Shown in pieces: positions 42,192 to 50,997 of a DNA stretch of 64,000 nt; the first letter of the stretch is position 1, and the number at the start of each line of letters is the position of its first letter. The stretch is from contig DASVCR010000029.1 of NCBI GenBank assembly GCA_036381515.1, positions 4,335 to 68,334 on the forward strand. The letters are read 5' to 3'. The position numbers and the translations under genes are program-made. This stretch comes from ZC4RG20 sp036381515. GTDB lineage: Bacteria; Pseudomonadota; Gammaproteobacteria; Steroidobacterales; Rariloculaceae. Under the pieces are notes generated by a model. It had not been told where the DNA came from. It made no database searches and saw nothing but the letters and a program-made list of their open reading frames with translations.

Positions 42192-43360
42192 TCGCTCACC
42201 TTCTTCGGATCGAGCGCGTCCTGCAGCGCGTCCGAGAACAGATTGAACGCCATCACGAGGACGAACAGGAACGCGGACGCCGCGACGAAGTTGTTGAAGA
42301 AGCCGACGGTGACCTCGCTCGTCGATTGCGACAGCATCAGCCCCCAGCTCACGCCGTCCTGCGTGCCGATGCCGAGGAAGGAGAGGATCACCTCGGCCTT
42401 GATCGCCGTGACGAACACGATCGTCGCCTGCACGAGCAGGATGTGCGACGTGTTCGGCAGGATGTGCCGGAAGATGATCAGCGCGTCCGGCGCGCCGATC
42501 GTGCGCGCGGCCTCGACGAACTCGAGGGACTTGAGCTTGATGACCTCGCCGCGCACGACGCGGCCCGTGGTCGTCCATAGCGTCGAGACGAGCGCGACAT
42601 GCATGCCGAGCGGGTGACCCTGCATCGCGAACGCAACCGCGGCGACGAAGAGATAGAACGGCAGCGCATCGAGCACGCCCATGAGCCACAGCACGACCTC
42701 GTCGATCCAGCGGCCTGCGAAGTAGCCGGCGACCGCGCCGAGCGCGCCGCCGATCACCGTCGTCAGCACGGAGACGAGGAGGCCGATCTCGAACGCGACC
42801 TTCGTCGAGTAGATCGCGCGGTCGAAGATGTCCTGGCCGTTCCGCGTCGTGCCGAACCAGTGTTCGCTCGATGCGGGGCTGAAGCTTTCCGGGCTCGTCA
42901 CGTACCAGTCCTGGCCGATCAGCCCGAGCCACACGCCGCACGCGATCAGGAAGTACACGACCACGACCGCGAAGGCAGCCATGCCGACGCGGTCGCGTCG
43001 GAGCTTCGCGAGCCCTTTGCCCCACAGCGACGTGGACGTACCGAAATTGGGGTCAGAGCCCTTTTCCGTTGACTGTCTGGACCGCAAGTCGCCCGGAGAA
43101 TCCGGGGCAGAGCCATCTCCCGCCGGGAAATTCGGGACGGAGCCCTTTTCCGTTGACTGTCCGGACCGCAAGCCTTCGGCAGAATCGAGGGCAGAGCCTT
43201 CTGCCGCGGAGTCCCCCCTCAAGACTTTGCTGTCGGGGCTCTCCGCGGAAAAGGGCTCTGACCCCAATTTCCCCTCCGCGGAAAAGGGCTCTGACCCCGG
43301 TTTCGCCCCCGGTTTCGGTGACCCCGATTTCGCCCCCAATTCCTCTACGGCCTCGTTCAT
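42188..43360 (-). CDS. ABC transporter permease, OppC-like, with repeat-derived N-terminus
   Basis: A 390-residue inner-membrane permease. From about residue 110 it is normal OppC: LWGKGLAKLRRDRVGMAAFA, then five or six membrane spans and the EAA loop (EFVEAARTIGAPDALIIFRHILPN). The ATG at 43360 overlaps the OppB-like stop (ATGA), so this is the authentic start. Yet residues 10-105 are Ser/Gly/Glu/Pro-rich and are encoded by family A repeats: GSEPFSAE arises from one orientation and TEKGSDPNF from the other. A 28-residue unit starting LRSGQSTEKGS repeats once. The extension would lie in the cytoplasm. OppC proteins normally have only a short leader here. Confidence 0.9.
   Translation of the reverse strand: MNEAVEELGAKSGSPKPGAKPGSEPFSAEGKLGSEPFSAESPDSKVLRGDSAAEGSALDSAEGLRSGQSTEKGSVPNFPAGDGSAPDSPGDLRSRQSTEKGSDPNFGTSTSLWGKGLAKLRRDRVGMAAFAVVVVYFLIACGVWLGLIGQDWYVTSPESFSPASSEHWFGTTRNGQDIFDRAIYSTKVAFEIGLLVSVLTTVIGGALGAVAGYFAGRWIDEVVLWLMGVLDALPFYLFVAAVAFAMQGHPLGMHVALVSTLWTTTGRVVRGEVIKLKSLEFVEAARTIGAPDALIIFRHILPNTSHILLVQATIVFVTAIKAEVILSFLGIGTQDGVSWGLMLSQSTSEVTVGFFNNFVAASAFLFVLVMAFNLFSDALQDALDPKKVSE
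43049..43298. repeat. Family A repeats inside the OppC-like coding sequence
   Basis: Intact copies lie at 43049-43067 (plus orientation), 43248-43265 and 43281-43298 (opposite orientation). Worn copies lie near 43104, 43134 and 43185. A segment starting GAGCCCTTTTCCGTTGACTG recurs with an 84-bp offset (43056 and 43140), a multiple of three, so the duplication keeps the reading frame. None of the copies introduces a stop in the permease frame. Confidence 0.9.
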
Positions 43361-44310
43361 TTCAGCGACACCCGCGGATCGACGAGCCGGTACAGGATGT
43401 CGTTCACGATGATCACGAGCACGAAGAGCACGGCCGTGATGCCGACGACGGCCTTCAGCACCGGCTGGTCGCCGGTCGTGATCGCGTCGTACGTCGCCTT
43501 GCCGATGCCCGGGATGCCGAAGTAGGCCTCGAGCAGGAGGCTCCCGGCGATCACGATCGACGGGATCGAGAACATCAGCCGCGTGATGATCGGGATCATG
43601 CAGTTCTTCAGCACGTGCTTGAAGAGGATCTGCGCGGGCGACGCGCCGTATGCCCGTGCGGTGCGGATGTGGTCGCGGCTCATCTCCTCGACGACGACCG
43701 CCCGATAGAAGCGCGTGTTGTAGCCGAGCGAGATGAAGACGAGCGCGAGCGTCGGCACGGTCACGTAGTAGACGTAGTCCGCGAGGCCGTGCACCTCCCA
43801 GCCGCGCACCGGGAAATAGTTGATGCCGTACTGAGACGAGAAGAACAGCTGAAACGCGATGATGACGATCAGGAAGCTGATGCTCATGCCGACGACCGAG
43901 CCCGCCATGATCGCCTTGTCGATGAGGCCGCCGCGGAACCAGCCGGCGACGAGGGCAAGGCCGATGCCGAGGAGGTTGCCGATCACGAAGCCCGGCAGCG
44001 TCAGGAGCAGCGACACCGGGACGGTGCGCGCGAGCAGCTCCGACACGCGCTCGCCGGTGGAGAACGACCGGCCGAAGTCGAACGTCGCGAGCTCGTGCAG
44101 GTAGTCGACGTAACGGATCAGGAACGGCTGGTCGTAGCCCAGGATCTCCCGCGCGCGCTCGATCTGCTCGACGGTCGGGTTGCGGCCGACGAGCTGATAC
44201 GTGAGGTCCGGCCCGAAATACACCATCAGCACGAAGCTGACGAAGCTGACGCCGAGGATCAGCGGCACGCCGTAGATCAGCTTGCGTACGGTATAGGCGA
44301 GGAAGTCCAT
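43357..44310 (-). CDS. ABC transporter permease, OppB-like
   Basis: A 317-residue inner-membrane permease of the dipeptide/oligopeptide family. It has the N-terminal span VRKLIYGVPLILGVSFVSFVLM, the typical DPLLVGRNPTVEQIERARE-like periplasmic helix (here GRNPTVEQIERAREILG), and an EAA loop (DHIRTARAYGASPAQILFKHVLKN). FGIPGIGKATYDAI follows near the end. It pairs with the OppC-like permease to form the channel. It lies 50 bp after the binding-protein gene and overlaps OppC by 4 nt. Confidence 0.95.
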   Translation of the reverse strand: MDFLAYTVRKLIYGVPLILGVSFVSFVLMVYFGPDLTYQLVGRNPTVEQIERAREILGYDQPFLIRYVDYLHELATFDFGRSFSTGERVSELLARTVPVSLLLTLPGFVIGNLLGIGLALVAGWFRGGLIDKAIMAGSVVGMSISFLIVIIAFQLFFSSQYGINYFPVRGWEVHGLADYVYYVTVPTLALVFISLGYNTRFYRAVVVEEMSRDHIRTARAYGASPAQILFKHVLKNCMIPIITRLMFSIPSIVIAGSLLLEAYFGIPGIGKATYDAITTGDQPVLKAVVGITAVLFVLVIIVNDILYRLVDPRVSLK

Positions 44311-44360
44311 TCAGCTTCCGGTCGGAAACCCGCGTTCGCTTTCGCTGCGCCGGCGCCGGC

Positions 44361-46160
44361 TCACGACGCGTCCGCTCGAGTCTCGACGTCGACGAACCGC
44401 AACCAGAACCCGCCGAGCACCTCGCGGTCCGGAAGCCCGATCACGTTTTTGTGATAGAGGAAGACGGTCTGGCGCGTCAGCGCCAGGATGCCGACGCAGT
44501 CGTCGATCAGCATCTGGTTCATGCGATGGAAGATCTCGGTCCGCTCCGGCCCCGGCTGCAGCACGGCGGCCTGCTCGTAGAGCGCGTCGTACTCGGGATT
44601 CTTGTAGTTCGCCCCGTTTGACCCGGGCGCCTCGTACGGGCCGTAGAAGAGCTGCAGCGTGTTCTCCGCGTCCGGATAGTCGAGCGCCCACGCGTAGCCC
44701 ATCAGCATCAGCTCCTTGTTACGCAGCGCGCGGTTGAAGTCGCCGAAATTCGCGAACGTGCGCAGCACGATCTTCTCCTGCGGATAGCCGATCGCCGCCA
44801 GGTTCCCGCGAAGCTGCTCGTACATCTCTCGCTCGGTGGTGCTCGCGACGCCCGCGTACTCGAGGACCGGCAGGTTCTCGGCGCTCCAGCCGGCATCGGC
44901 GAGCCGCTGCCTGGCACGCTCGACGTTCTGCGTGACAGAGTCGCGATCGAGGTTCGGGTCGAACTCCGGCACGACGGGCGGGATCACGCCGGGGAACACG
45001 ATGCCGAGGCCGCCGTAGAAGCGGTCGTTGCGCTCTTCCCAGCTGAACGCATCGCGGATCGCGCAGCGCAGCGCGTGGTTCATCCGATTGCGCTCCGGGT
45101 CCTCGTTGTAACCGATCGCCGGGTCGTCCATGTTGAACAGGTAGAACACGAGGCCCGACTCGGGGCCGGAGACCATCCGATACCGCTCGGCGTATGCGGG
45201 CGCCAGCGTGACGGGGTCGGTCGACGCGAGCACGGCCGGGAGCTGCTCGGGCGGCACGGCCGCGTACTGGATCTCGCGGCCGGACGTGAACGACGCCCAG
45301 CGCGCCGGCCGCTCCTCGATGAAGTCGATCTCGAGCCGGTCGACGAACGGCGGGGCCTTGCCCGCGAGCTTCTCGAGGCCGAGGCCGCCGTGCTTCTCGG
45401 GATCGAACCCCTCGAGCTCGAGATCGAGCGGCTCCTGACGAAACTTTGGATTCCGCTCGAAGACGACCCGCGTAGGGTCGAAGCTGATCAGCTTGAACGG
45501 GCCAGAGCCGACCGGATGGCGGCTGAACTCCGGGCCGTAGTGCTCGACGGCCTCGCGGGGAACGACGGCGGCCTGCCCCATCGCGAGCGTGAACGGGAGC
45601 TGCGGGAACGGACGGACGAGCCGGATCTGCAGCGTGTGGTCATCGAGCGCGGTGAGACCCGATACCGGCTGATCGTAGTCCCCGCCGGCCTCGGCCCACT
45701 CCTCGAGGCCCTCGATCTTGCCGGCCCAGAGCCATGCGCCCTGCGAGATATTGTTCGGATCGAAGTGCCGCTTGATCGAGTAGATCACGTCCTCGGCGAC
45801 CACCTCGCGGCCCCGGCCGTCCGGGAACGCGGGGTCGTCGATGAACTCGACGCCGGTTTTCAGTCGGATCGTATAGGTCAGGCCGTCCTCGGAGACCTCG
45901 GGCATATCGGCGGCCAGGTTCGGCGTCAGCTCGTAGGGGCGGGCGAGGTACTTGTATCGGTAGAGGGTGTCGTACGCGTTGATGACCACCATGTTCGCGT
46001 AGACGGTGGCCGACTGCAGCGGGTCGAGGTTCGTCGGCGAGCCGTTCTCGGAGTGTCGGTAGACCTTGACGTCCGACGCGGGCCCTCCGCCGCCGCAGCC
46101 CGCGAGCACGCCGAGCGTCGCGGCGGCCGCGATCAGCGCCCACACGTTGCGTTGCCTCAT
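44361..46160 (-). CDS. Extracytoplasmic solute-binding lipoprotein, OppA-like (SBP family 5)
   Basis: A 599-residue lipoprotein with lipobox LAGC (Cys22) after a short signal. The family 5 fold is evident: SPTNLDPLQSATVYANMV, GLTYTIRLKTGVEF, PVGSGPFKLISFDPTRVVFERN, and a late YPDAENTLQLFYGPYEAPGSNGANY segment common in peptide-binding members. It is the first gene of the five-gene Opp-type operon and sets its specificity; peptides are the likeliest ligand. The length is at the upper end for the family. Confidence 0.93.
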   Translation of the reverse strand: MRQRNVWALIAAAATLGVLAGCGGGGPASDVKVYRHSENGSPTNLDPLQSATVYANMVVINAYDTLYRYKYLARPYELTPNLAADMPEVSEDGLTYTIRLKTGVEFIDDPAFPDGRGREVVAEDVIYSIKRHFDPNNISQGAWLWAGKIEGLEEWAEAGGDYDQPVSGLTALDDHTLQIRLVRPFPQLPFTLAMGQAAVVPREAVEHYGPEFSRHPVGSGPFKLISFDPTRVVFERNPKFRQEPLDLELEGFDPEKHGGLGLEKLAGKAPPFVDRLEIDFIEERPARWASFTSGREIQYAAVPPEQLPAVLASTDPVTLAPAYAERYRMVSGPESGLVFYLFNMDDPAIGYNEDPERNRMNHALRCAIRDAFSWEERNDRFYGGLGIVFPGVIPPVVPEFDPNLDRDSVTQNVERARQRLADAGWSAENLPVLEYAGVASTTEREMYEQLRGNLAAIGYPQEKIVLRTFANFGDFNRALRNKELMLMGYAWALDYPDAENTLQLFYGPYEAPGSNGANYKNPEYDALYEQAAVLQPGPERTEIFHRMNQMLIDDCVGILALTRQTVFLYHKNVIGLPDREVLGGFWLRFVDVETRADAS

Positions 46161-46319
46161 CGGTATCTCTCCCCAGAGCTACGGGGGCTAAGGTATGTGT
46201 CCCGCGTGGGCGGGTCAAACCTCACGGCAGTGCCTTTCGGGCCCCGAGCCGGTGTGCCTTGTCGATTGCGCGGCGGCCCGTTCGATCAGTGAAGGTGAAC
46301 GTAACCGATGAGGTCGCCG

Positions 46320-46697
46320 ATGAAATACCTCTGTCTTGCCTACGAGGAAGAAGCGGTGCTGGCCGGGCTCACGAAGGACGAGTGGGCGGCGCTCAGGCGT
46401 GAGACGCTCGAGTACGTGGCCGACCTTGCGGCGCAGGGGCGGCTGCTCGGCGCCGAGCCGCTGAAGAGCGCCCGGCACGCCGTCACGCTGCAGGTCCGCG
46501 GCGGGAAGCTGTCGGTGTCCGACGGGCCGTTCGCCGAGACGAAGGAGCAGATCGGCGGGTACTTCCTGATCGAGGCGAGAGATTTGAACGAAGCGATCCA
46601 GATCGCGGCGCGCTGGCCGTCCGCCCGGCTCGGCACGATCGAGGTGCGGGCGGTGGAGCAGGGCCTCGACGAAGACGGGCGTTACCCGCCGACCTGA
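46320..46697 (+). CDS. YciI-family protein (YCII-related domain)
   Basis: A 125-residue cytosolic protein of the ferredoxin-like YCII fold, common next to ECF sigma factors though none is here. The ATG at 46320 (MKYLCLAYEEE) follows GAGG at good spacing; an ATG at 46308 is less likely. The family signature VSDGPFAETKEQIGGYFLIEARDLNEAI is complete. The function of this group is not settled. The 3' end of the gene has been duplicated together with a repeat copy just downstream. Confidence 0.88.
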   Translation: MKYLCLAYEEEAVLAGLTKDEWAALRRETLEYVADLAAQGRLLGAEPLKSARHAVTLQVRGGKLSVSDGPFAETKEQIGGYFLIEARDLNEAIQIAARWPSARLGTIEVRAVEQGLDEDGRYPPT

Positions 46698-46801
46698 CGA
46701 ACGACAAAAAGGGCTCTGACCCCAGCTTCCACGGCTCGGCATGCAGGAGCTCGCCCAGGACGGGCGTTACGCACCGACCCGACGAAAAGGGCTCTGACCC
46801 C
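46674..46801. repeat. Duplicated yciI 3' end with two family A repeats
   Basis: GACGGGCGTTACCCGCCGAC at 46674, the last codons of the YciI-like gene, recurs with changes at 46759. Each copy is followed by a family A repeat (46706-46723 and 46784-46801). The 85-bp offset shows that gene end and repeat were duplicated together. Confidence 0.85.
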
Positions 46802-46868
46802 GATTTCCGCTTCTCGGCCGGCGGAAAGCCCGGCACCATGGCGAACGAGATCGAGCAGGAGGGACGCC

Positions 46869-47177
46869 ATGAGGAAGCCGCCGAAACACTTCAACCAGCT
46901 CGCGAAGCGCTACCCGGAATACATGACGGCGCTCGAGAAGCTCGGGGAGTGCGTGAAGCAGGCCGGGCCGCTCGACCCGAAGACGGCGGAGCTGATCCAG
47001 CTCGCGGCCGCCGCGGCGACGCGCTCGGAAGGCGCGGTGCACAGCCACAGCCGGCGCGCGCAGGACCTCGGCGCGACCCGCGACGAGATCCATCACACGC
47101 TCCTGCTCCTGACGAGCACGATCGGCTTCCCGACCGTGTCGGCCGCGCTCACGTGGGCAGACGACGTGCTCCACTGA
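46869..47177 (+). CDS. Carboxymuconolactone decarboxylase (AhpD-like) family protein
   Basis: A 102-residue all-helical protein. The ATG at 46869 follows AGGAGGGA. LDPKTAELIQLAAAAATRSEGAVHSHSRRAQDLGATRDEIHHTLLL aligns with CMD/AhpD proteins, with the conserved His in AVHSHSRRA. The CxxC redox pair of AhpD is missing (GAVHSH in its place), so a thiol peroxidase-reducing role is unlikely. It may be a decarboxylase-type or structural member. It lies convergent to the glycosylase gene. Confidence 0.87.
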   Translation: MRKPPKHFNQLAKRYPEYMTALEKLGECVKQAGPLDPKTAELIQLAAAAATRSEGAVHSHSRRAQDLGATRDEIHHTLLLLTSTIGFPTVSAALTWADDVLH

Positions 47178-47180
47178 AGC

Positions 47181-48515
47181 TCACGGTGTGCGAGCCCTGA
47201 GCGCCGCCCACAGGTGGAACGTCGCGAGGCTGCGGTACGGCGAGAAGCGGCGCATCAGGGCGTCGACCTCGTCGGCGCTCGGACGGCGCTCCGCGCCCGT
47301 CACGTGCTGCAGCGCGGCCGCGAGCGCGACGTCGCCGACCGGCGCCGCGTCCGCGAAGCCGACGCCGCGCATCAGCACGTAGCGCGCGGTCCACGTGCCG
47401 ATGCCCCGCATCGCGGTGAGCGCCTGCTCCGCGGCGACGGCCGAGCCGTCGCCGAGCGCTTCCGGCGCGAGCTTCCCAGCCGCGACGGCCGCCGCGGTGT
47501 CGAGCAGGTACTCGGCCTTCGCGCGCGAGAAGCGGCGGCGCCTGAGCTCCGCGATGTCGAGCGCGGCGACCTGCTCGGGCGTCGGATGCGCGATCAGGCC
47601 GCCGATCCGCTCGCCGGCGAGGTCGAGGACGTCGCGCCGCAGCCCGAGCGCGAACGCGAGGTTGATCTGCTGACCGATGATCGCCCAGCACAGCCCCTCG
47701 AACGTCGTCGTGGTCAGCGGCAGATGGAGCCCGCGGCGCGCCGCGACGATCGGCGCGAGGATCGGGTCGCCGAGCGCGAACGCCTCGAACCCCCGCACGT
47801 CCCCGCGAAGACCGAGCAGGCGCAGCGCGGTCGCGTGCGCGTCGTGCAGCGTGCGCGGACTTCGTCGCCGGTTCCCGATGAGACGGACGGTCGCGCGGCC
47901 GCGCCCGAGCGTGATCTCGAGGACCGCGGGACCGTCGATCGTCGTCACGGCCTTCACGAGCCGCGTGCCGTCGATCCGCTCGGAGGGGCTCGTCGGGTCG
48001 CGGCCGTGATACGCGAGCACGTCGCCCGCGCGATAGCGCGCGGGCAGGCGCAGCTCGAACGGCTCGCCGTGCCGCAGCGCCCGATACGCCTCGGGCGCCA
48101 TGCACGCGTCGAGCAGGAACGCGCGGCGAAACGCCGTCTCCGTCGCGAAGCCGACGGCCTCGGCGATCGTCGCGAGCGGCGCGCGGCTCTCGAGCAGCCG
48201 TGCTCGCGCGGCGCGCACCCGTTCGCGCAGCAGCCATGTGGCCGGCGTCGTGTGCGCGTGCGCGATGAAGAGCGCGTTCAGCTCGTCCGTCGTCGAGCCG
48301 ACGGCGCGCGCGAGCGCGCGGACGTCCGGGAACGACGCGAGGTCCGCACGGGCACGCGCGGCGACGGCGGCGAAGCGCGCGGCGTCGTCGTCCGGCGTCG
48401 CGGTCGCACGCGGCTCCGTCACGGGCGCCGCCGGCTCGCCGCACTCGGCACGTGCGGCCGCCACGGGGCGGCCCTTCGGGTCGGCGCCGACGGCGCGTCG
48501 AGATCTCCTGGACAT
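47181..48515 (-). CDS. AlkA-type DNA-3-methyladenine glycosylase with AraC-type N-terminus
   Basis: A 444-residue base-excision protein started at 48515 (MSRRSRRAVGADPKG). Residues about 60-150 are an AraC-type helix-turn-helix (LARAVGSTTDELNALFIAHA, AEAVGFATETAFRRAFLL). The AlkA N domain follows (ELRLPARYRAGDVLAYHGRD), then the HhH-GPD glycosylase (WAIIGQQINLAFALGLRRD and GIGTWTARYVLMRGVG, with catalytic Asp in PVGDVAL). It removes alkylated bases. Ada-AlkA fusions usually also have a zinc-binding Cys domain at the N-terminus; it is absent here, so methyl-sensing by that route is not possible. Confidence 0.9.
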   Translation of the reverse strand: MSRRSRRAVGADPKGRPVAAARAECGEPAAPVTEPRATATPDDDAARFAAVAARARADLASFPDVRALARAVGSTTDELNALFIAHAHTTPATWLLRERVRAARARLLESRAPLATIAEAVGFATETAFRRAFLLDACMAPEAYRALRHGEPFELRLPARYRAGDVLAYHGRDPTSPSERIDGTRLVKAVTTIDGPAVLEITLGRGRATVRLIGNRRRSPRTLHDAHATALRLLGLRGDVRGFEAFALGDPILAPIVAARRGLHLPLTTTTFEGLCWAIIGQQINLAFALGLRRDVLDLAGERIGGLIAHPTPEQVAALDIAELRRRRFSRAKAEYLLDTAAAVAAGKLAPEALGDGSAVAAEQALTAMRGIGTWTARYVLMRGVGFADAAPVGDVALAAALQHVTGAERRPSADEVDALMRRFSPYRSLATFHLWAALRARTP

Positions 48516-48791
48516 TCGCGGAAGCGGCGTCTCGCAAAGGCCCACCAGTTTACCGGGAACGCGGCTTCCGCCTGCGGGCGTGATCGCGAACGCGCGGTTC
48601 ACCGGGCAGCGGATCACGCTCAAGTTCGCAAAGGACGCGCTCCGCGATCGTGCGTGCAGCGCTTTCAACGGCAGTCCGGTAGAGGGAGCTTTCGCAGTAC
48701 TCGATAGGCGCTGGCGGCTCCGCCGCGCGGAGCTTACGCCATCGGCTCGACGTGCAGCTGCCGAAGCGCAGCGGTCGCCTTCCGGCGCTCG

Positions 48792-49637
48792 TCAGATCAT
48801 CGGCAGGGACTTTCGCGGCCTGACCGGAAACGCGTCCGAGATCGACTGCATCTCGGCGCGCGTCAGCTCGAGGTCGCCCGCGCGCGCGTTGTCGAGCACG
48901 TGCTCGACGCGCGCGGCCTTCGGGATCGCGAAGACCTCGCTCTGCTGCACGAGGAACGCGAGCGCGACCTGGTGGACCGTGATGTTGCGCCGCTCCGCGA
49001 TCGACGCGAGCACGCGTCCGCCGTTCGTGCGCGTCGATGGAAACCGGCCGCTGCCGAACGGGCTGTACGCGACGACCGCGATGCCGTGATTCCGGCACCA
49101 CGGGACGAGCCGCTGCTCGATCGTGCGCTCGTTCAGGTGGTAGAGCACCTGATTGCAGACGATTTTCCCCTCGCCGACGATGCGGACGGCCTCCTCGAGA
49201 TCCTCGACGTCGAAGTTGCTGACGCCGTAATGGCGGATCTTGCCGGCCTCCTCGAGCGCTTCGAACGCGCGGAACGTTTCCTCGAGCGGTGTCCTGCGCT
49301 CGCGCCAGTGCAGCAGGTAGACGTCGAGATGGTCGGTGCCTAGCCTCTGCAATGACTGCTCGCAGGCTTTCAGCGTGCGGTCGTAGCTCGCGTTCTGAGG
49401 CAGGACCTTCGAGACGAGGAAAATCTCGTCGCGCCGCTGACGCACGATCGGCGCGATCATCCGCTCGACCTTGCCGTGCCCGTAGAGCTCCGCCGTGTCG
49501 ATGTGGGTCATGCCCGCATCGAGGCCGGCGTCGAGCGCGGCGACGGCCTCGTCCGGATCGTCGCGCTCGATATTCCACGTGCCCTGACCGATCACGGGCA
49601 CGTCGATGCCGGTCGGGCCGAAGGGAGCGGTTCTCAT
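48792..49637 (-). CDS. Aldo/keto reductase (diketogluconate reductase-like)
   Basis: A 281-residue cytoplasmic NADPH-dependent reductase. The tetrad is complete: D47 and Y52 in MTHIDTAELYGHG, Lys in FLVSKVLPQNA, and His in DVYLLHWRERRTP. YGVSNFDVEDLEE and IPKAARVEHVLDNA are cofactor-site segments. It lacks a signal peptide. It lies upstream of the glycosylase gene on the same strand with a 276-bp gap in which I see no gene. The substrate is unknown. Confidence 0.92.
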   Translation of the reverse strand: MRTAPFGPTGIDVPVIGQGTWNIERDDPDEAVAALDAGLDAGMTHIDTAELYGHGKVERMIAPIVRQRRDEIFLVSKVLPQNASYDRTLKACEQSLQRLGTDHLDVYLLHWRERRTPLEETFRAFEALEEAGKIRHYGVSNFDVEDLEEAVRIVGEGKIVCNQVLYHLNERTIEQRLVPWCRNHGIAVVAYSPFGSGRFPSTRTNGGRVLASIAERRNITVHQVALAFLVQQSEVFAIPKAARVEHVLDNARAGDLELTRAEMQSISDAFPVRPRKSLPMI

Positions 49638-49712
49638 GGCGCCCAGCCTAGGACGCGGTTTCGCCCGGGGTCAATTCGGGGCGCGGCCGGGCGGGCCGCG
49701 AGGGCGGGTTCG

Positions 49713-49816
49713 GGTCGGACACCATTTCGGTCGGAATTTGTGTCAGACACCATTTCCGTTCGGAAATGGTGTCTGACACGTTTTCCGGGCGGAAATGGTG
49801 TCTGACACGATTTTCC
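49713..49816. repeat. Cluster of four family B repeats including a tight hairpin
   Basis: Copies lie at 49713-49729 (worn), 49734-49757, 49762-49786 and 49791-49816. The second and third form a perfect 18-bp inverted repeat (49740-49757 with 49762-49779) around a 4-nt GTTC loop. The cluster lies directly after the stop of the Tat-exported reductase and could end its transcript. Confidence 0.88.
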
Positions 49817-49819
49817 CGG

Positions 49820-50767
49820 TCAGGACGGCAGCGACTCGATGAACTCGATCATGCGCCGCCGCTCCGCCTCGTCCGGCAGGCGTCCGTAGGCCGCGCGCAT
49901 GTTGTCCTCCATGTGGTGCGGCTTGCTGGTCGCGGGCGTCACGACGGTCACCGCCGGATGCGACGCCGCGAACTTCAGGAAGAACTGTGCCCACGACTCG
50001 GCGCCGAACTCGCGCGCCCACTCGGGCACCTGCTGGCCCTGGACTCGATCCCACAGGCGCGTGCGGCCGAACGGCATGTACACCATCACGGCGATGCCGC
50101 GGTCCTGCGCGATCGGGAACAGCCGCTCCTCCGCGCTCAGGTTGTCGACGGCGTAGTCGATGCCGATGAAGTCGAGGGGCTCCTCGAGCATGTAACGCTC
50201 GAGATCCTCGTACTGCCGCTTGAACGTCGACGTCGTGCCGATGTAACGCACGCGGCCTTCCTGCTTGTATTCGCGCAGGATCGAGAACTGCGTCTGCATG
50301 TCGGCGATGTTGTGCACCTGAATCAGATCGATCGGCTCGCGGCCGAGCCGCTCGAGCGACGTTTCGACCTGGCGCCGGGCGGCTTCGGGGTCCGCCGTGC
50401 CGCCGCCGAAGCCTGCGACGTTCAGCTTCGTCGCCCAGAAGATCCGGTCGGCCGCGCCGAGCTCCTGCACGATCCGGCCCGCGACCTCCTCGGACGCGCC
50501 GTAGCTCGGCGCGGTATCGAAGACGGTGCCGCCGAGATCGAGCATCGCCTGCATCACGGAGCGAACGGCCTCGTAGTCCTCCTCCCGCGCCGCTTCGCTG
50601 AACGTCGCGGAGCTGCCGAGGCCGACGATCGGCAACTCCTCGCCGGTCGAAGGGATCGGACGCTTGATCAGCTCGCCGCGCGGCTGAGCGGCGCCGAGAC
50701 GCGGGGCGAGGGCCAGCGCGGCGCCGGCTTGCGCGGTCAACGCCAGGACTTCCCGTCGAGTGAACAT
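49820..50767 (-). CDS. Tat-exported aldo/keto reductase
   Basis: A 315-residue oxidoreductase with a twin-arginine signal (FTRREVLALTAQAGAALALAP, cleavage near GAAQP). The ATG at 50767 is eight bases after AGGAGG; a TTG six bases earlier is too close. The barrel has FDTAPSYGASE (catalytic D and Y), WATKLNV (K) and IQVHNIADMQ (H). It therefore keeps the active site, although periplasmic members of this family must obtain their cofactor before export. It is a single gene upstream of the family B cluster. Confidence 0.9.
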   Translation of the reverse strand: MFTRREVLALTAQAGAALALAPRLGAAQPRGELIKRPIPSTGEELPIVGLGSSATFSEAAREEDYEAVRSVMQAMLDLGGTVFDTAPSYGASEEVAGRIVQELGAADRIFWATKLNVAGFGGGTADPEAARRQVETSLERLGREPIDLIQVHNIADMQTQFSILREYKQEGRVRYIGTTSTFKRQYEDLERYMLEEPLDFIGIDYAVDNLSAEERLFPIAQDRGIAVMVYMPFGRTRLWDRVQGQQVPEWAREFGAESWAQFFLKFAASHPAVTVVTPATSKPHHMEDNMRAAYGRLPDEAERRRMIEFIESLPS

Positions 50768-50997
50768 CGGCAACTCCTCCTCCTGCCTTGTTCTTATGCT
50801 CGACGCAAGGTATCACCCCGCCCCGGGGCCGGGGAAGGCGGCGACCCACGAGGCACGTGCCTCCAGCCGGACCGGCCGCTCCGCGCGAGCCCCCGACCGG
50901 ACGGTCGCCGGACCCACCCGCCGCGCGGCGCGGCGGAAAACGCCGTCGGTCCCGTTCGCTTGACTCGGGGTCGCGCTTCTTGGTCTCGTAGTGGCGT

